The position numbers and the translations under genes are program-made. Below, piece after piece: positions 1 to 6,851 of a stretch of DNA of 24,654 nt (position 1 is its first letter; each line of letters begins with the position of its first letter). This DNA is from an uncultured Eubacteriales bacterium (lineage in GTDB: Bacteria; Bacillota; Clostridia; Oscillospirales; Oscillospiraceae): the NCBI GenBank assembly GCA_902492005.1, contig CABUJV010000028.1, positions 1 through 24,654 of the forward strand, given 5' to 3'. The notes under the pieces are model-generated. The model worked only from the letters and a program-made list of their open reading frames with translations. It was not told the origin of the DNA and did not search any database.

Positions 1-9
1 AGGCTTTTG

Positions 10-98
10 TGGCGGAGGCGGTGGGATTCGAACCCACGAGCCCTTGCGGGCTACCTGATTTCGAGTCAGGCCCGTTATGACCACTTCGATACACCTCC
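10..98 (-). tRNA. tRNA-Ser (anticodon CGA)
   Basis: Class II tRNA on the minus strand. The 7-bp acceptor stem GGAGGTG pairs with CGCCTCC, followed by discriminator G and an encoded CCA (plus-strand 10-12). The anticodon arm is CCTGA / CTCGAAA / TCAGG, which gives anticodon CGA and reads UCG codons. A long variable arm (GCCC, GCAA loop, GGGC) is typical of serine tRNAs, and the T arm carries GGTTCGAATCC. Transcription probably starts from the promoter at 213-241 and passes first through a truncated tRNA-Ser copy. Confidence 0.97.
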
Positions 99-133
99 GT
101 GTAATAACTATTCAGTTTTGGACATGGATAACG

Positions 134-176
134 TGATTTCGAGTCAGCCCCGTTATGACCACTTCGATACGTCTCC
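134..176 (-). pseudogene. Truncated tRNA-Ser copy (5' half only)
   Basis: These 43 bases match the 5' half of the adjacent tRNA-Ser (56-98) at 40 of 43 positions. The match runs from the acceptor 5' strand through the D arm to the anticodon arm, including the same CTCGAAA loop. Just past the anticodon stem the similarity stops: there is no variable arm, T arm or acceptor 3' strand. The acceptor start reads GGAGACG instead of GGAGGTG, and the anticodon stem keeps only three pairs. It cannot fold into a tRNA by itself. It lies 35 bp upstream of the intact gene and downstream of the shared promoter, so it is probably transcribed as leader RNA. Confidence 0.85.
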
Positions 177-212
177 CCATCAAGCTTTCGGCCAGAAACC
201 GTCAGCTTATAT

Positions 213-241
213 AAAATAACGTATTTCTTTCCGTTTGTCAA
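213..241 (-). promoter_or_regulatory. Promoter of the tRNA-Ser locus
   Basis: On the minus strand a perfect -35 TTGACA (236-241) and a -10 TATTTT (213-218) are separated by 17 bp. The start would fall about 30 nt upstream of the truncated tRNA copy. Confidence 0.75.
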
Positions 242-251
242 TGCCATACCC

Positions 252-280
252 TTGCAGTTCCATGGCTTTTCCGCTATAAT
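252..280 (+). promoter_or_regulatory. Promoter of the amidotransferase-xpt operon
   Basis: A perfect -10 TATAAT (275-280) lies 17 bp after a weak -35 TTGCAG (252-257). The Shine-Dalgarno AGGAGG follows at 296-301, so the leader is too short for a purine riboswitch. Confidence 0.65.
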
Positions 281-312
281 ACCGTTAATCATCAAAGGAG
301 GAGATGCCGAAC

Positions 313-996
313 ATGGAAACTCCGCGCATCCTGCTCTCCGGCTCCGCCTGCAGCCGTATCAACTATGAAAATGCCATCCGCCGTGCAGGCGGCATCCCCT
401 GCTCCTTCTACTGTCCCCCGGTCAGCACCGACTACGACGGCCTCCTGCTCTGCGGCGGCGAGGATGTGGACCCATCCTATTTTCATCAGGGAAATCACGG
501 CTCCCGCGACATCGACCTGCGCCGCGATCAGGCGGAGCTTCCTCTCGCAGCCGCCTGGCTGGCGGCGGGCAAACCCATTCTCGGCATCTGCCGCGGCCAT
601 CAGGTCCTCAACATCGCGCTGGGTGGGACGCTGGTTCAGGACATTGGCCCGGAGTCAGCTCTCTTTCACACCCATGACCCTCATTGCGCCAAAGACAAGG
701 TCCACCCCGTCCGGGCCGCCGAGGGCTCCGTCCTGCACCGCTTCTACGGCCCCATCTTTGCCGTGAACAGCTCCCACCATCAGGTGGTAGACCGGCTGGG
801 AACGGGCCTGCGGGCTACAGCCTGGTCGGAATCCGGCCTGGTGGAGGGCATGGAGCACGACACGCTGCCCCTGCTCTGCGTCCAATTTCATCCCGAGCGC
901 ATGTCGTATGACCGGCGCCGCCCGGACACGGCGGATGGCTCTTTCCTGTTTGAGCGTTTTATTCAGCTCTGCCGCGGGAACTGTGCCGGGTGGTAG
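313..996 (+). CDS. Class I glutamine amidotransferase-like hydrolase (peptidase C26, PuuD-like)
   Basis: A 227-residue cytoplasmic protein of the gamma-glutamyl-gamma-aminobutyrate hydrolase type. The nucleophile elbow is GICRGHQ with Cys93, and the catalytic dyad is in FHPER (His193, Glu195). The early motif LLLCGGEDVDP (about 45-54) is characteristic of peptidase C26. Known family members cleave gamma-glutamyl amides such as gamma-Glu-GABA; the substrate here cannot be read from sequence. ATG at 313 is preferred because AGGAGG (296-301) lies 11 bp upstream, whereas the ATG at 304 leaves only 2 bp; starting there would add three residues. It is the first gene of a probable two-gene unit with xpt, 55 bp downstream. 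Function in polyamine or glutamyl-peptide breakdown is inference. Confidence 0.88.
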   Translation: METPRILLSGSACSRINYENAIRRAGGIPCSFYCPPVSTDYDGLLLCGGEDVDPSYFHQGNHGSRDIDLRRDQAELPLAAAWLAAGKPILGICRGHQVLNIALGGTLVQDIGPESALFHTHDPHCAKDKVHPVRAAEGSVLHRFYGPIFAVNSSHHQVVDRLGTGLRATAWSESGLVEGMEHDTLPLLCVQFHPERMSYDRRRPDTADGSFLFERFIQLCRGNCAGW

Positions 997-1051
997 CCCT
1001 GTACCGCCGGGAACACCAAGTGGAGATACAGAACGGAGGAACCTACCGCAT

Positions 1052-1627
1052 ATGGAGGAACTGAAAAAACGAATCCAAAAGGACGCCGCCGTAGGTGAGG
1101 GCGACATCGTCCGGGTGGACATGTTTCTCAATCACTGCATGGACATGGACCTGCTCCAGTCCGCCGGGAAGGCGTTGGCCAAGCGCTTCAAGGGCGAAAA
1201 AATTACCAAGGTGCTGACGGTGGAGGCCTCCGGCATCGCCATAGCCTGCTTTACTGCACTGACTCTCGGCGTTCCCGCCGTATATGCCAAAAAATTCCAA
1301 ACCGGATACATCGATCCGGACGTCTACACCGCCGAAGTCCACTCCTTTTCTCTGGAGAAGTCCTATACCATGCGGGTCTCCCGCCGGTATCTGGAGGAGG
1401 ATGACCGGGTCCTGCTGGTGGACGACATCCTCTCCAGCGGCCAGGCGATGCTGGGTCTGCTGGAGATCGTCTCCAAGGCCGGGGCGGAAGCTGCCGGCGT
1501 GGGCGTCGCCATCGAAAAGTCCACCCAGGAAGGCGGACAGGTTCTTCGGCGCATGGGCCTGCGGGTGGAGGCCCTGGCCACGATCCAGCGCATTGAGGAC
1601 GGCCATATCATCCTGGCCGGCGACTGA
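1052..1627 (+). CDS. xpt: Xanthine phosphoribosyltransferase
   Basis: A 191-residue enzyme transferring phosphoribose from PRPP to xanthine, giving XMP in purine salvage. Length and sequence follow Bacillus Xpt (194 aa) throughout: the N-terminal VDMFLNHCMD segment, VEASGIAIAC, the PRPP-binding loop VLLVDDILSSGQ (about residues 126-137), and the C-terminal stretch VGVAIEKSTQEGG. GGAGGA (1035-1040) lies 11 bp before the ATG. It is preceded by the amidotransferase and followed directly by a strong terminator. In many Firmicutes xpt is controlled by a guanine riboswitch; no such aptamer fits in the 55-bp gap or in the short leader of the upstream gene. Confidence 0.95.
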   Translation: MEELKKRIQKDAAVGEGDIVRVDMFLNHCMDMDLLQSAGKALAKRFKGEKITKVLTVEASGIAIACFTALTLGVPAVYAKKFQTGYIDPDVYTAEVHSFSLEKSYTMRVSRRYLEEDDRVLLVDDILSSGQAMLGLLEIVSKAGAEAAGVGVAIEKSTQEGGQVLRRMGLRVEALATIQRIEDGHIILAGD

Positions 1628-1636
1628 AGCAGTTTC

Positions 1637-1669
1637 AAAGGGAGGGACCGGCTGCCGGTCCCTCCCTTT
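1637..1669. terminator. Bidirectional terminator between xpt and the lipoprotein gene
   Basis: A perfect 15-bp stem (1637-1651 with 1655-1669) and a 3-nt CTG loop, with AAA/TTT at the stem base. It sits between convergent genes and can serve both strands. Confidence 0.88.
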
Positions 1670-1672
1670 CTG

Positions 1673-2041
1673 TTATGCCTGTTCCTGCAGGAGCAACAGC
1701 GGCGCGCCGTTCCGGCTCTCGGACAGGGTGACCGTGTACGTTCTTCCCCCGGCAAAGGAGAGTGAGAGCTCCCGCTCCGCCAGCACCGTCCGCCCGTCGT
1801 CCTGGTAGACCCGCAGGATGACCCGCTCCCCGTCGTCCGGGTCCATCTGAACATCAAAGGTGTCCCCCCGTTCGATGGGGGAGCCGTCGGCGTAACAGCC
1901 GCCCTGGCTGTACCCCGGTCCGGTCAGCTCCACCAGCCCCACCGGAAAGCTGCTGTCGTTGATAAAAATCAGATTGCCGGAGCGCCCGGCGCAGCCCGTC
2001 AGCAGCAGCAAAAGCAGCGCGGATATCAGCCATTTCCGCAT
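1673..2041 (-). CDS. Small putative lipoprotein of unknown function
   Basis: A 122-residue protein with a short signal peptide (MRKWLIS, then a leucine-rich core) ending in the lipobox LTGC, so Cys17 should be lipidated and the protein anchored outside the membrane. The rest is predicted beta-rich: LIFINDSSFPVGLVEL, then a repeated pattern of short strands (RVILRVYQDD, RTYTVTLSES). I recognise no enzymatic motif. GGAGGA lies about 7 bp before the ATG, inside the 3' end of the XRE gene; the two genes overlap by 16 bp, which suggests translational coupling. It is the last gene of the DUF2975-XRE operon and ends at the shared terminator. Confidence 0.85.
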   Translation of the reverse strand: MRKWLISALLLLLLTGCAGRSGNLIFINDSSFPVGLVELTGPGYSQGGCYADGSPIERGDTFDVQMDPDDGERVILRVYQDDGRTVLAERELSLSFAGGRTYTVTLSESRNGAPLLLLQEQA

Positions 2042-2256
2042 GACGCGTCCTCCCCCGGCACATATTCCAAAATGTCGCCGGGCTGGCAGTCCAGGGCCCG
2101 GCAGATGGCCTCCAGGGTGGTGAAGCGCACCGCCTTGGCGTGGTTGTTCTTCAGGATGGACAGGTTGGCCAGGGTGATGTCCACCCGCTGGGCCAGCTCG
2201 TTGAGGCTCATCTTCCGCCTGGCCATCATCACGTCCAGATTGACTATGATCGGCAT
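2026..2256 (-). CDS. Small XRE-family (Cro/CI) transcriptional regulator, YozG-like
   Basis: A 76-residue DNA-binding protein consisting almost only of a Cro/CI helix-turn-helix. The region MARRKMSLNELAQRVDIT (about 11-28) holds the first helices, the recognition helix follows around LANLSILKNN, and TTLEAICRALDCQPGDILEY (about 46-65) is the typical closing segment of this subfamily. AGGAGG lies 8 bp before the ATG and overlaps the stop of the upstream DUF2975 gene. Pairing of a minimal XRE protein with a DUF2975 membrane protein recurs in Firmicutes; how the pair works is not known to me. The palindrome in the operon promoter (2879-2896) is the likely binding site, which would mean autoregulation. 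Confidence 0.92.
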   Translation of the reverse strand: MPIIVNLDVMMARRKMSLNELAQRVDITLANLSILKNNHAKAVRFTTLEAICRALDCQPGDILEYVPGEDASCGNG

Positions 2257-2268
2257 CGCTCCGCCCTC

Positions 2269-2844
2269 CTATATGGTCAGGTCGTTTTCCGCCTTCAGCT
2301 CCGCTGCCTGGCGGAAGAGGGCGGACATGACCATGCACAGCAGTCCCGCCATCAGAAAGATGGGCACGAACAGCGCGTTATAGGTGAGCAGAGGCCCCAG
2401 GCTGCGATAAAAGCACAGCCCCCAAACCGTCCGGCCCAGAGCGGCGGCGGAGATGAGGAAGCAGCACATGGCCGCCCGCCTCATATTCGCGGCGTTTCCG
2501 AACGTGAACGTATCCCCGGCCAGAACGGTGTCCAGCACCCGGCGGCCCTGCCACAGGATGACGGCGGTACAGCCGCCGGAAACCAGCAGAAACACCGTCA
2601 GCACCGAGGCCGGCATCCAGTGCCATACCCAGAGCCAGGCGAGGGGAAGAAACATAACGCCGGCCATCACGATGTCGTCCTCCCCCGGGTGAAGCAGGCC
2701 CTCCAGATGGGCCGCCAGTCCCCCCGTCTCCTGAAGCAGGACTGCGCTTGGCACCAGAAACAGTGCGATCAAATTGCAGACATAGGTAATCGTCACCAGA
2801 ATTTTTAACATTCCAGCCAGCTTTTGTACTCCGGTCTTTTCCAT
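2269..2844 (-). CDS. DUF2975 family membrane protein
   Basis: A 191-residue integral membrane protein with four or five hydrophobic segments (about 16-38, 58-76, 78-98, 122-145, 150-176) and a charged C-terminal tail. The middle motif RRVLDTVLAGDTFTFGNAAN followed by MRRAAMCC is the DUF2975 hallmark, in which a cytoplasmic loop with phenylalanines precedes a basic turn. The biochemical role of the family is unknown. It is the first gene of the operon, with the XRE gene 12 bp downstream, and GGGAGGG lies before the ATG. The promoter is near consensus and carries a palindrome. Sensing a membrane or envelope signal for the XRE partner is a guess from context. Confidence 0.9.
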   Translation of the reverse strand: MEKTGVQKLAGMLKILVTITYVCNLIALFLVPSAVLLQETGGLAAHLEGLLHPGEDDIVMAGVMFLPLAWLWVWHWMPASVLTVFLLVSGGCTAVILWQGRRVLDTVLAGDTFTFGNAANMRRAAMCCFLISAAALGRTVWGLCFYRSLGPLLTYNALFVPIFLMAGLLCMVMSALFRQAAELKAENDLTI

Positions 2845-2870
2845 GGGAATCCCTCCCTTGTTCTGGGGTC

Positions 2871-2899
2871 AGCATAGCACATTCTATATTGAATGTCAA
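2871..2899 (-). promoter_or_regulatory. Promoter with embedded operator, DUF2975-XRE-lipoprotein operon
   Basis: On the minus strand TTGACA (2894-2899) and TATGCT (2871-2876) are spaced by exactly 17 bp. The 18-bp inverted repeat ACATTC-N6-GAATGT (2879-2896) fills the spacer and overlaps the -35 element, a position where a bound dimer would block RNA polymerase. The co-transcribed XRE protein is the obvious candidate ligand. Confidence 0.75.
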
Positions 2900-2936
2900 T
2901 CGTTTTTTATCGTTTTTCAATAAAAATTGGCCTGCC

Positions 2937-2967
2937 AACCGCCCCGGCGCAGAACGCCGGGGCGGTT
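2937..2967 (-). terminator. Terminator of the Sir2 gene
   Basis: A perfect 13-bp GC-rich stem (2937-2949 with 2955-2967) and a 5-nt loop, starting four bases after the Sir2 stop codon. The U tract is displaced (TTTTT some 15 nt downstream on the minus strand), so termination may be partial. It separates Sir2 from the next promoter. Confidence 0.7.
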
Positions 2968-2970
2968 TCT

Positions 2971-3693
2971 TCAAACCTGGACCGCACCCAGGATCTCCCC
3001 GATGGAGCCGGGGACCACCAAATCAGCCTGCCAGTCCAGGGAGGTCACCCCCTTGTTGATGAGGGTCAGCTTATTCCCCCGGTAATCGTTCACCAGTCCG
3101 GCGGCCGGATAGACCACCAGCGAGGTGCCGCCGATGATGAGCATGTCGGCTTTGCGGATATAGTCCAGCGCCCTCCGCATCACCGTCCCATCCAGCGCCT
3201 CCTCGTAGAGCACCACGTCGGGCTTGATGACCCCCCCGCAGGTACAGCGGGGCACGCCCTCCGCCCCGGCCACCGCTTCCACCGGATAGAATTTGCCGCA
3301 CGTCTGGCAGTAATTCCGGTGGACGGAACCGTGGAGCTCCAGCACCTCCCGGCTCCCGGCCATCTGGTGGAGGCCGTCGATGTTCTGGGTGATGACCGCC
3401 CGGAGCTTGCCCGCCTGCTCCAGCTCGGCCAGCTTCCGATGGGCGGCGTTGGGCTTAGCCCAAAGGGCCAGCAGCTTTTTTCGGTAAAAATCAAAAAATT
3501 CTTCGGTGTGGGACGCATAAAAGCTGTGGCTCAGCATGGTCTCCGGCGGGTACTGGAACTGCTGATGGTACAGCCCGTCCACGCTGCGGAAGTCGGGGAT
3601 GCCGCTTTCGGTGGATACGCCGGCCCCGCCGAAAAAGACGATGTTGCCGCTTTCGCTGATCCACTGCTGCAGGGTTTCCTGTTCCTTTGTCAT
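2971..3693 (-). CDS. cobB: Sir2-family NAD-dependent protein deacylase
   Basis: A 240-residue cytoplasmic sirtuin that removes acyl groups from lysines using NAD+, releasing nicotinamide and O-acyl-ADP-ribose. Visible motifs are the Rossmann loop GGAGVSTESGIPDFRS (22-37), TQNIDGLHQ (102-110), catalytic His121 in LHGSVH, zinc ligands Cys129/Cys132 and Cys150/Cys152 (a CxxC plus a CxC pair), and GGTSLVVYPA near the C terminus. The layout resembles the class U bacterial sirtuins such as the Thermotoga enzyme. AGGAGG precedes the ATG. It is a single-gene unit with its own promoter and terminator. The gene name is by family; acyl specificity is not determined by these motifs. Confidence 0.95.
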   Translation of the reverse strand: MTKEQETLQQWISESGNIVFFGGAGVSTESGIPDFRSVDGLYHQQFQYPPETMLSHSFYASHTEEFFDFYRKKLLALWAKPNAAHRKLAELEQAGKLRAVITQNIDGLHQMAGSREVLELHGSVHRNYCQTCGKFYPVEAVAGAEGVPRCTCGGVIKPDVVLYEEALDGTVMRRALDYIRKADMLIIGGTSLVVYPAAGLVNDYRGNKLTLINKGVTSLDWQADLVVPGSIGEILGAVQV

Positions 3694-3746
3694 GGGTTCT
3701 CCTCCTTCTCTGAGACCCGGGTCAACCGGCAGATTAGCCGTTTTTC

Positions 3747-3775
3747 ATTTTACCCGCTCTTTTCCAAAAACACAA
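3747..3775 (-). promoter_or_regulatory. Promoter of the Sir2 gene
   Basis: Minus-strand TTGTGT (3770-3775) and TAAAAT (3747-3752), with a 17-bp spacer, about 55 bp upstream of the Sir2 ATG. Confidence 0.6.
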
Positions 3776-3825
3776 GAGGGCATCCGGGCTCCGAGCTGCC
3801 CCCCCTGATTATTTGACGGATTTCA

Positions 3826-3916
3826 TGTAAAAAGATTTTACCTTTTTGGCCGAAATGTAAAATTTGTGTCAGGCGCTTTACATGGGATTTACGCGGCGAA
3901 AAAAGACGTATATAAT
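3826..3916 (+). promoter_or_regulatory. Promoter region of the Na+/Pi cotransporter with Pho-box-like repeats
   Basis: The -10 is a perfect TATAAT (3911-3916), with -35 TTTACG (3888-3893) at 17 bp. Upstream are TTTACA (3878-3883, ten bases before the -35) and two reverse copies, TGTAAA at 3826-3831 and 3856-3861. The first reverse copy forms part of the palindrome GTAAAA-AGA-TTTTAC. Such hexamers spaced by one helical turn resemble Gram-positive PhoP sites, which would suit a phosphate transporter. The promoter is likely; the regulator is inference. Confidence 0.6.
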
Positions 3917-4003
3917 CTATACTGGTTTTATAAAGACCCAAAATTGAATCATGCGAATCCTGCCCGTTCAACTTTGACAACTTGTCAGATTTGGAGGAAA
4001 CTT

Positions 4004-5782
4004 GTGAACGCAACTGATGTGATCACCCTGATCGGTGCAATCGCGACCTTTCTGTTCGGCATGTCCACCATGACCGACGGCCTGGAGAAGCTCTCCAGCG
4101 GTCGGCTGGAGGGCATTCTGGAACGACTGACCAGCAACGTGTTCAAGGGAGTCCTGCTTGGCGCTCTGGTCACCGGCCTGATTCAGAGCTCCGCCGCCAC
4201 CACCGTAATGTGCGTGGGCTTCGTCAACGCCGGCATCATGAAACTGCCCCAGACCGTGGGAATCATCATGGGCGCCAATATCGGCACCACAGTCACCGCG
4301 CAGCTTCTCCGGCTGGGCGACATTTCATCCGACAACGTCTTTCTGGCCCTGCTCAAGCCTTCGATCCTGGGCCCCCTGCTGGCAGCGGCGGGCATCGTGC
4401 TTTTCATGTTCCTCAAGGGAAGCAGCCGGAGGCAGATCGTGGGCCAGATCATGCTGGGACTGGGCCTTCTGTTCATCGGCATGAAGACCATGGAAAGCGC
4501 CGTCTCCGGCCTCCAGGAGCTCCCCGCCTTCCGTGAGCTGTTTGTCGCCTTTTCCCACCCCTTGCTGGGCATCCTGGTGGGCGCCGCCGTCACCGCCCTG
4601 ATTCAGAGCTCCTCCGCCTCCATGGGCATCCTGCAGGCCGTCAGCTCTACCGGCGTGGTCTCCTTCCATATCGCCATTCCTCTTATTATGGGCCAGAATA
4701 TCGGCACCTGCATCACCGCCCTTCTCTCCGCCATCAGCGCCAGCAAAAACGCCAAGCGGACGGCCATGATCCATCTGCTGTTCAATATCATCGGCACGCT
4801 GTTCTTCCTCGTCGTGCTGTACGCGGGCAACGCCCTGTTCCACTTCCCCTTCTGGAGCAATGTGATGAACCGCGGCTCTATCGCCAATCTGCATCTGGGC
4901 TTCAACGTGGCCTGTACGCTCCTGCTGCTCCCCTTCAACCGTGTGCTGGTCAAGATCGTGGAAAAGCTGGTCCCCGGCGAGACCGGGACCCGCGAGATCA
5001 ACCCCCTGGACGAGCGTTTTCTCTCCTCCCCCGCCGTGGCTCTGGAGCATGCCCGCGCTGCCGTCATCAATATGGGCGCCATGGCCCGGGACAATTACCG
5101 TCTGGCCGTGGAGCTGCTGTCCGGCTACGACGACAAAAAGCTGGAGCAGCTCCATGAGACCGAATCCGCCATTGACAAGCTGGAGAACATGCTGGACAGC
5201 TACCTGGTCAAGCTCACCGACCGCGCCCTCACCCAGTCGGAGAGCAATTTGGTCTCCGAGCTGCTCCACACCCTCACCAACTTCGAGCGAATCGGCGATT
5301 ATTCGGTCAATCTGTCGGAGTCGGCCACCGCCCTCCACAGCCGGGACATCGCCTTCTCCCCCGTGGCCAGCCGGGAGCTGCAGTACCTTACCGACGCCGT
5401 GGGCAAGACCGTGGACACCACGCTGGCCTGCTATGCCGGTCGGGATCACGACCTGTCCATGCAGGTAGAACCCCTGGAAGAGGTGGTGGACCTGATGGAA
5501 GACACCCTGAAAAACCGGCATATCGAGCGTCTGAAATCCGGCTCCTGCACCATCGAGCTGGGCACGCAGTTCCTGGAGCTGCTCATTAATCTGGAGCGCA
5601 TCTCCGACCACTGCTCCAACGTGGCTATGCTGATTCTTCGCTCTACCACCCCCGCCAAGGAAAACCTGCCGGACAACCACACCTACCTCAAGTATCTCCA
5701 CTCCGGCGCCTCAGCCGAGTTTGAAAAGCTCTTCGCCCAGTATCGGGAGCAGTATTACGCCCCCATTCGCGAGGATGGGTGA
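4004..5782 (+). CDS. Na+/phosphate cotransporter with C-terminal PhoU-like domain
   Basis: A 592-residue membrane transporter of the NptA / PNaS family that imports phosphate with sodium. The two inverted halves each carry a QSS motif (QSSAATT at 61-67, QSSSAS at 201-206) and an asparagine motif (GANIGTT at 90-96, GQNIGTC at 230-236). Eight or so hydrophobic helices occupy residues 1-320, and a helical PhoU-like domain (about 350-560) follows in the cytoplasm. The start is taken as GTG at 4004: GGAGG lies 6 bp upstream and the protein then begins at the family's usual NATDVITLIGAIATFLFGM. An upstream in-frame ATG at 3866 would precede the promoter. The transcription unit is monocistronic and ends at a strong terminator. 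Confidence 0.93.
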   Translation: MNATDVITLIGAIATFLFGMSTMTDGLEKLSSGRLEGILERLTSNVFKGVLLGALVTGLIQSSAATTVMCVGFVNAGIMKLPQTVGIIMGANIGTTVTAQLLRLGDISSDNVFLALLKPSILGPLLAAAGIVLFMFLKGSSRRQIVGQIMLGLGLLFIGMKTMESAVSGLQELPAFRELFVAFSHPLLGILVGAAVTALIQSSSASMGILQAVSSTGVVSFHIAIPLIMGQNIGTCITALLSAISASKNAKRTAMIHLLFNIIGTLFFLVVLYAGNALFHFPFWSNVMNRGSIANLHLGFNVACTLLLLPFNRVLVKIVEKLVPGETGTREINPLDERFLSSPAVALEHARAAVINMGAMARDNYRLAVELLSGYDDKKLEQLHETESAIDKLENMLDSYLVKLTDRALTQSESNLVSELLHTLTNFERIGDYSVNLSESATALHSRDIAFSPVASRELQYLTDAVGKTVDTTLACYAGRDHDLSMQVEPLEEVVDLMEDTLKNRHIERLKSGSCTIELGTQFLELLINLERISDHCSNVAMLILRSTTPAKENLPDNHTYLKYLHSGASAEFEKLFAQYREQYYAPIREDG

Positions 5783-5790
5783 AGACACAC

Positions 5791-5831
5791 AAAAAAGCGG
5801 CGTCCGGCAATGAGCCGGACGCCGCTTTTTT
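5791..5831. terminator. Bidirectional terminator, cotransporter / membrane protein
   Basis: A perfect 18-bp stem (5791-5808 with 5814-5831), an AATGA loop, and six A and six T at the base on either side. It is shared by two convergent genes. Confidence 0.95.
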
Positions 5832-5843
5832 CTTTTCCGGGAA

Positions 5844-6623
5844 TCACATGAGCTTGACCGTGAAGTAAACGGCCAGCACGAAGATCCAGGCCACCAGTGC
5901 GAACATCAGGTAGTAGGCCGCCGCAGCGCCCAGGAGCAGAGCCGCCGCCAGGGCCGCCGCCACCACGGCACAGCTGACATAGAACAGGGCGTAATTGGCG
6001 CCGTGGCTCAGGACCCGGATGCGCTTTTCCCCGCGCTTGAGCGTTCCCTCCGCCTGCTGAAGCCGCCGGGCCAGAAGCACCGCCGCCACCAGTATCACCG
6101 CCACCACGGCAAGGTAGCCGTAGACCACCACTGCGTGGCCGCCGCCCGCCTTGCGGAAGATCCAAAGCCCGATCAGGCCCAGCGCCGACAAAACAGTGAT
6201 GGCAAAAAATTCCCGCTGATAGAGGTAATACACCAGCGCCAGCACCGCCGCCGCCGGGACCAGGGTGCACATGAGCTGGATGCCGGGCCCCTTGAACCGG
6301 AACGCCGCCAGGCACCCCAGAGCCAAGGCTCCGAAAACGCCGGTCAGCAGACCGGGGATCAGGCCGCTCCGCTTCTTTTTCACCCCGGTATACAGCCAGA
6401 CCGCGCAGACCACCGCCAGGGCCGCCAGCACTGCAATCATCACAGGCAGGGCCTTATGGATGTTGCCCATCAGCGTGATGCCGCTGACGTTATAATTGAT
6501 ATAATAACGGTTGAGCAGCAGCAGCAGGAATTCTACGACTACCGCCCCGCCAAACCAGATCAGGGTCCGGTTGAGGACGAGATCCTCCTTCTGGTTCCGC
6601 GCCGCTTGCTTCTGTTTCTCCAT
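5844..6623 (-). CDS. Polytopic membrane protein of unknown function
   Basis: A 259-residue protein with a basic, charged N terminus (MEKQKQAARNQKEDL) and about seven or eight hydrophobic helices. A short charged segment around RRLQQAEGTLKRGEKRIRV (about 187-205) separates the last two helices from the rest. I recognise no family motif; it could be a lineage-specific membrane protein. AGGAGA lies 7 bp before the ATG. It is a single-gene unit with its own near-consensus promoter and the shared terminator at 5791-5831, so it is very probably expressed. Confidence 0.8.
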   Translation of the reverse strand: MEKQKQAARNQKEDLVLNRTLIWFGGAVVVEFLLLLLNRYYINYNVSGITLMGNIHKALPVMIAVLAALAVVCAVWLYTGVKKKRSGLIPGLLTGVFGALALGCLAAFRFKGPGIQLMCTLVPAAAVLALVYYLYQREFFAITVLSALGLIGLWIFRKAGGGHAVVVYGYLAVVAVILVAAVLLARRLQQAEGTLKRGEKRIRVLSHGANYALFYVSCAVVAAALAAALLLGAAAAYYLMFALVAWIFVLAVYFTVKLM

Positions 6624-6680
6624 GGGTTCATCTCCTAGTCGCTTTCGTCCGGCGCATACCGCACCAGTCTAACAGGCAGT

Positions 6681-6709
6681 ATTTTATCAGAATTTATCCT
6701 GTTTTGCAA
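6681..6709 (-). promoter_or_regulatory. Promoter of the unknown membrane protein gene
   Basis: Minus-strand TTGCAA (6704-6709) and TAAAAT (6681-6686), with a 17-bp spacer in an AT-rich stretch. Confidence 0.65.
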
Positions 6710-6759
6710 TAAGAAAAAACTTACCGCTCCCGGTGCCGGATTCTTCCTGCCGCCGGAGC

Positions 6760-6788
6760 TTTTCAAGCGGGCCGCTTCGTGATACAAT
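6760..6788 (+). promoter_or_regulatory. Promoter of the NusG II - Gx transporter operon
   Basis: TTTTCA (6760-6765) and TACAAT (6783-6788), 17 bp apart, lie about 64 bp before the first ATG of the operon. Confidence 0.5.
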
Positions 6789-6851
6789 AAAAAAGCCCAT
6801 GAGCCCGGCTCTACCGGAGTCAAATTATGGATTTCAATGTGAGGCATACCG

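Noticed and set aside
56..176. Integrative-element attachment site at the tRNA-Ser
   Set aside because: The duplicated part is the 5' half, whereas integrases normally reproduce the 3' half or the anticodon-to-3' part, and no integrase gene is near; a partial tRNA duplication explains it more simply.
997..1051. Possible guanine riboswitch before xpt
   Set aside because: The gap is 55 bp and lacks the three-way-junction consensus; the leader of the upstream gene is also too short.
3866..4003. N-terminal extension of the Na+/phosphate cotransporter from ATG 3866
   Set aside because: It would start before the TATAAT at 3911-3916 and has no ribosome site; GTG 4004 has GGAGG and gives the family N terminus.
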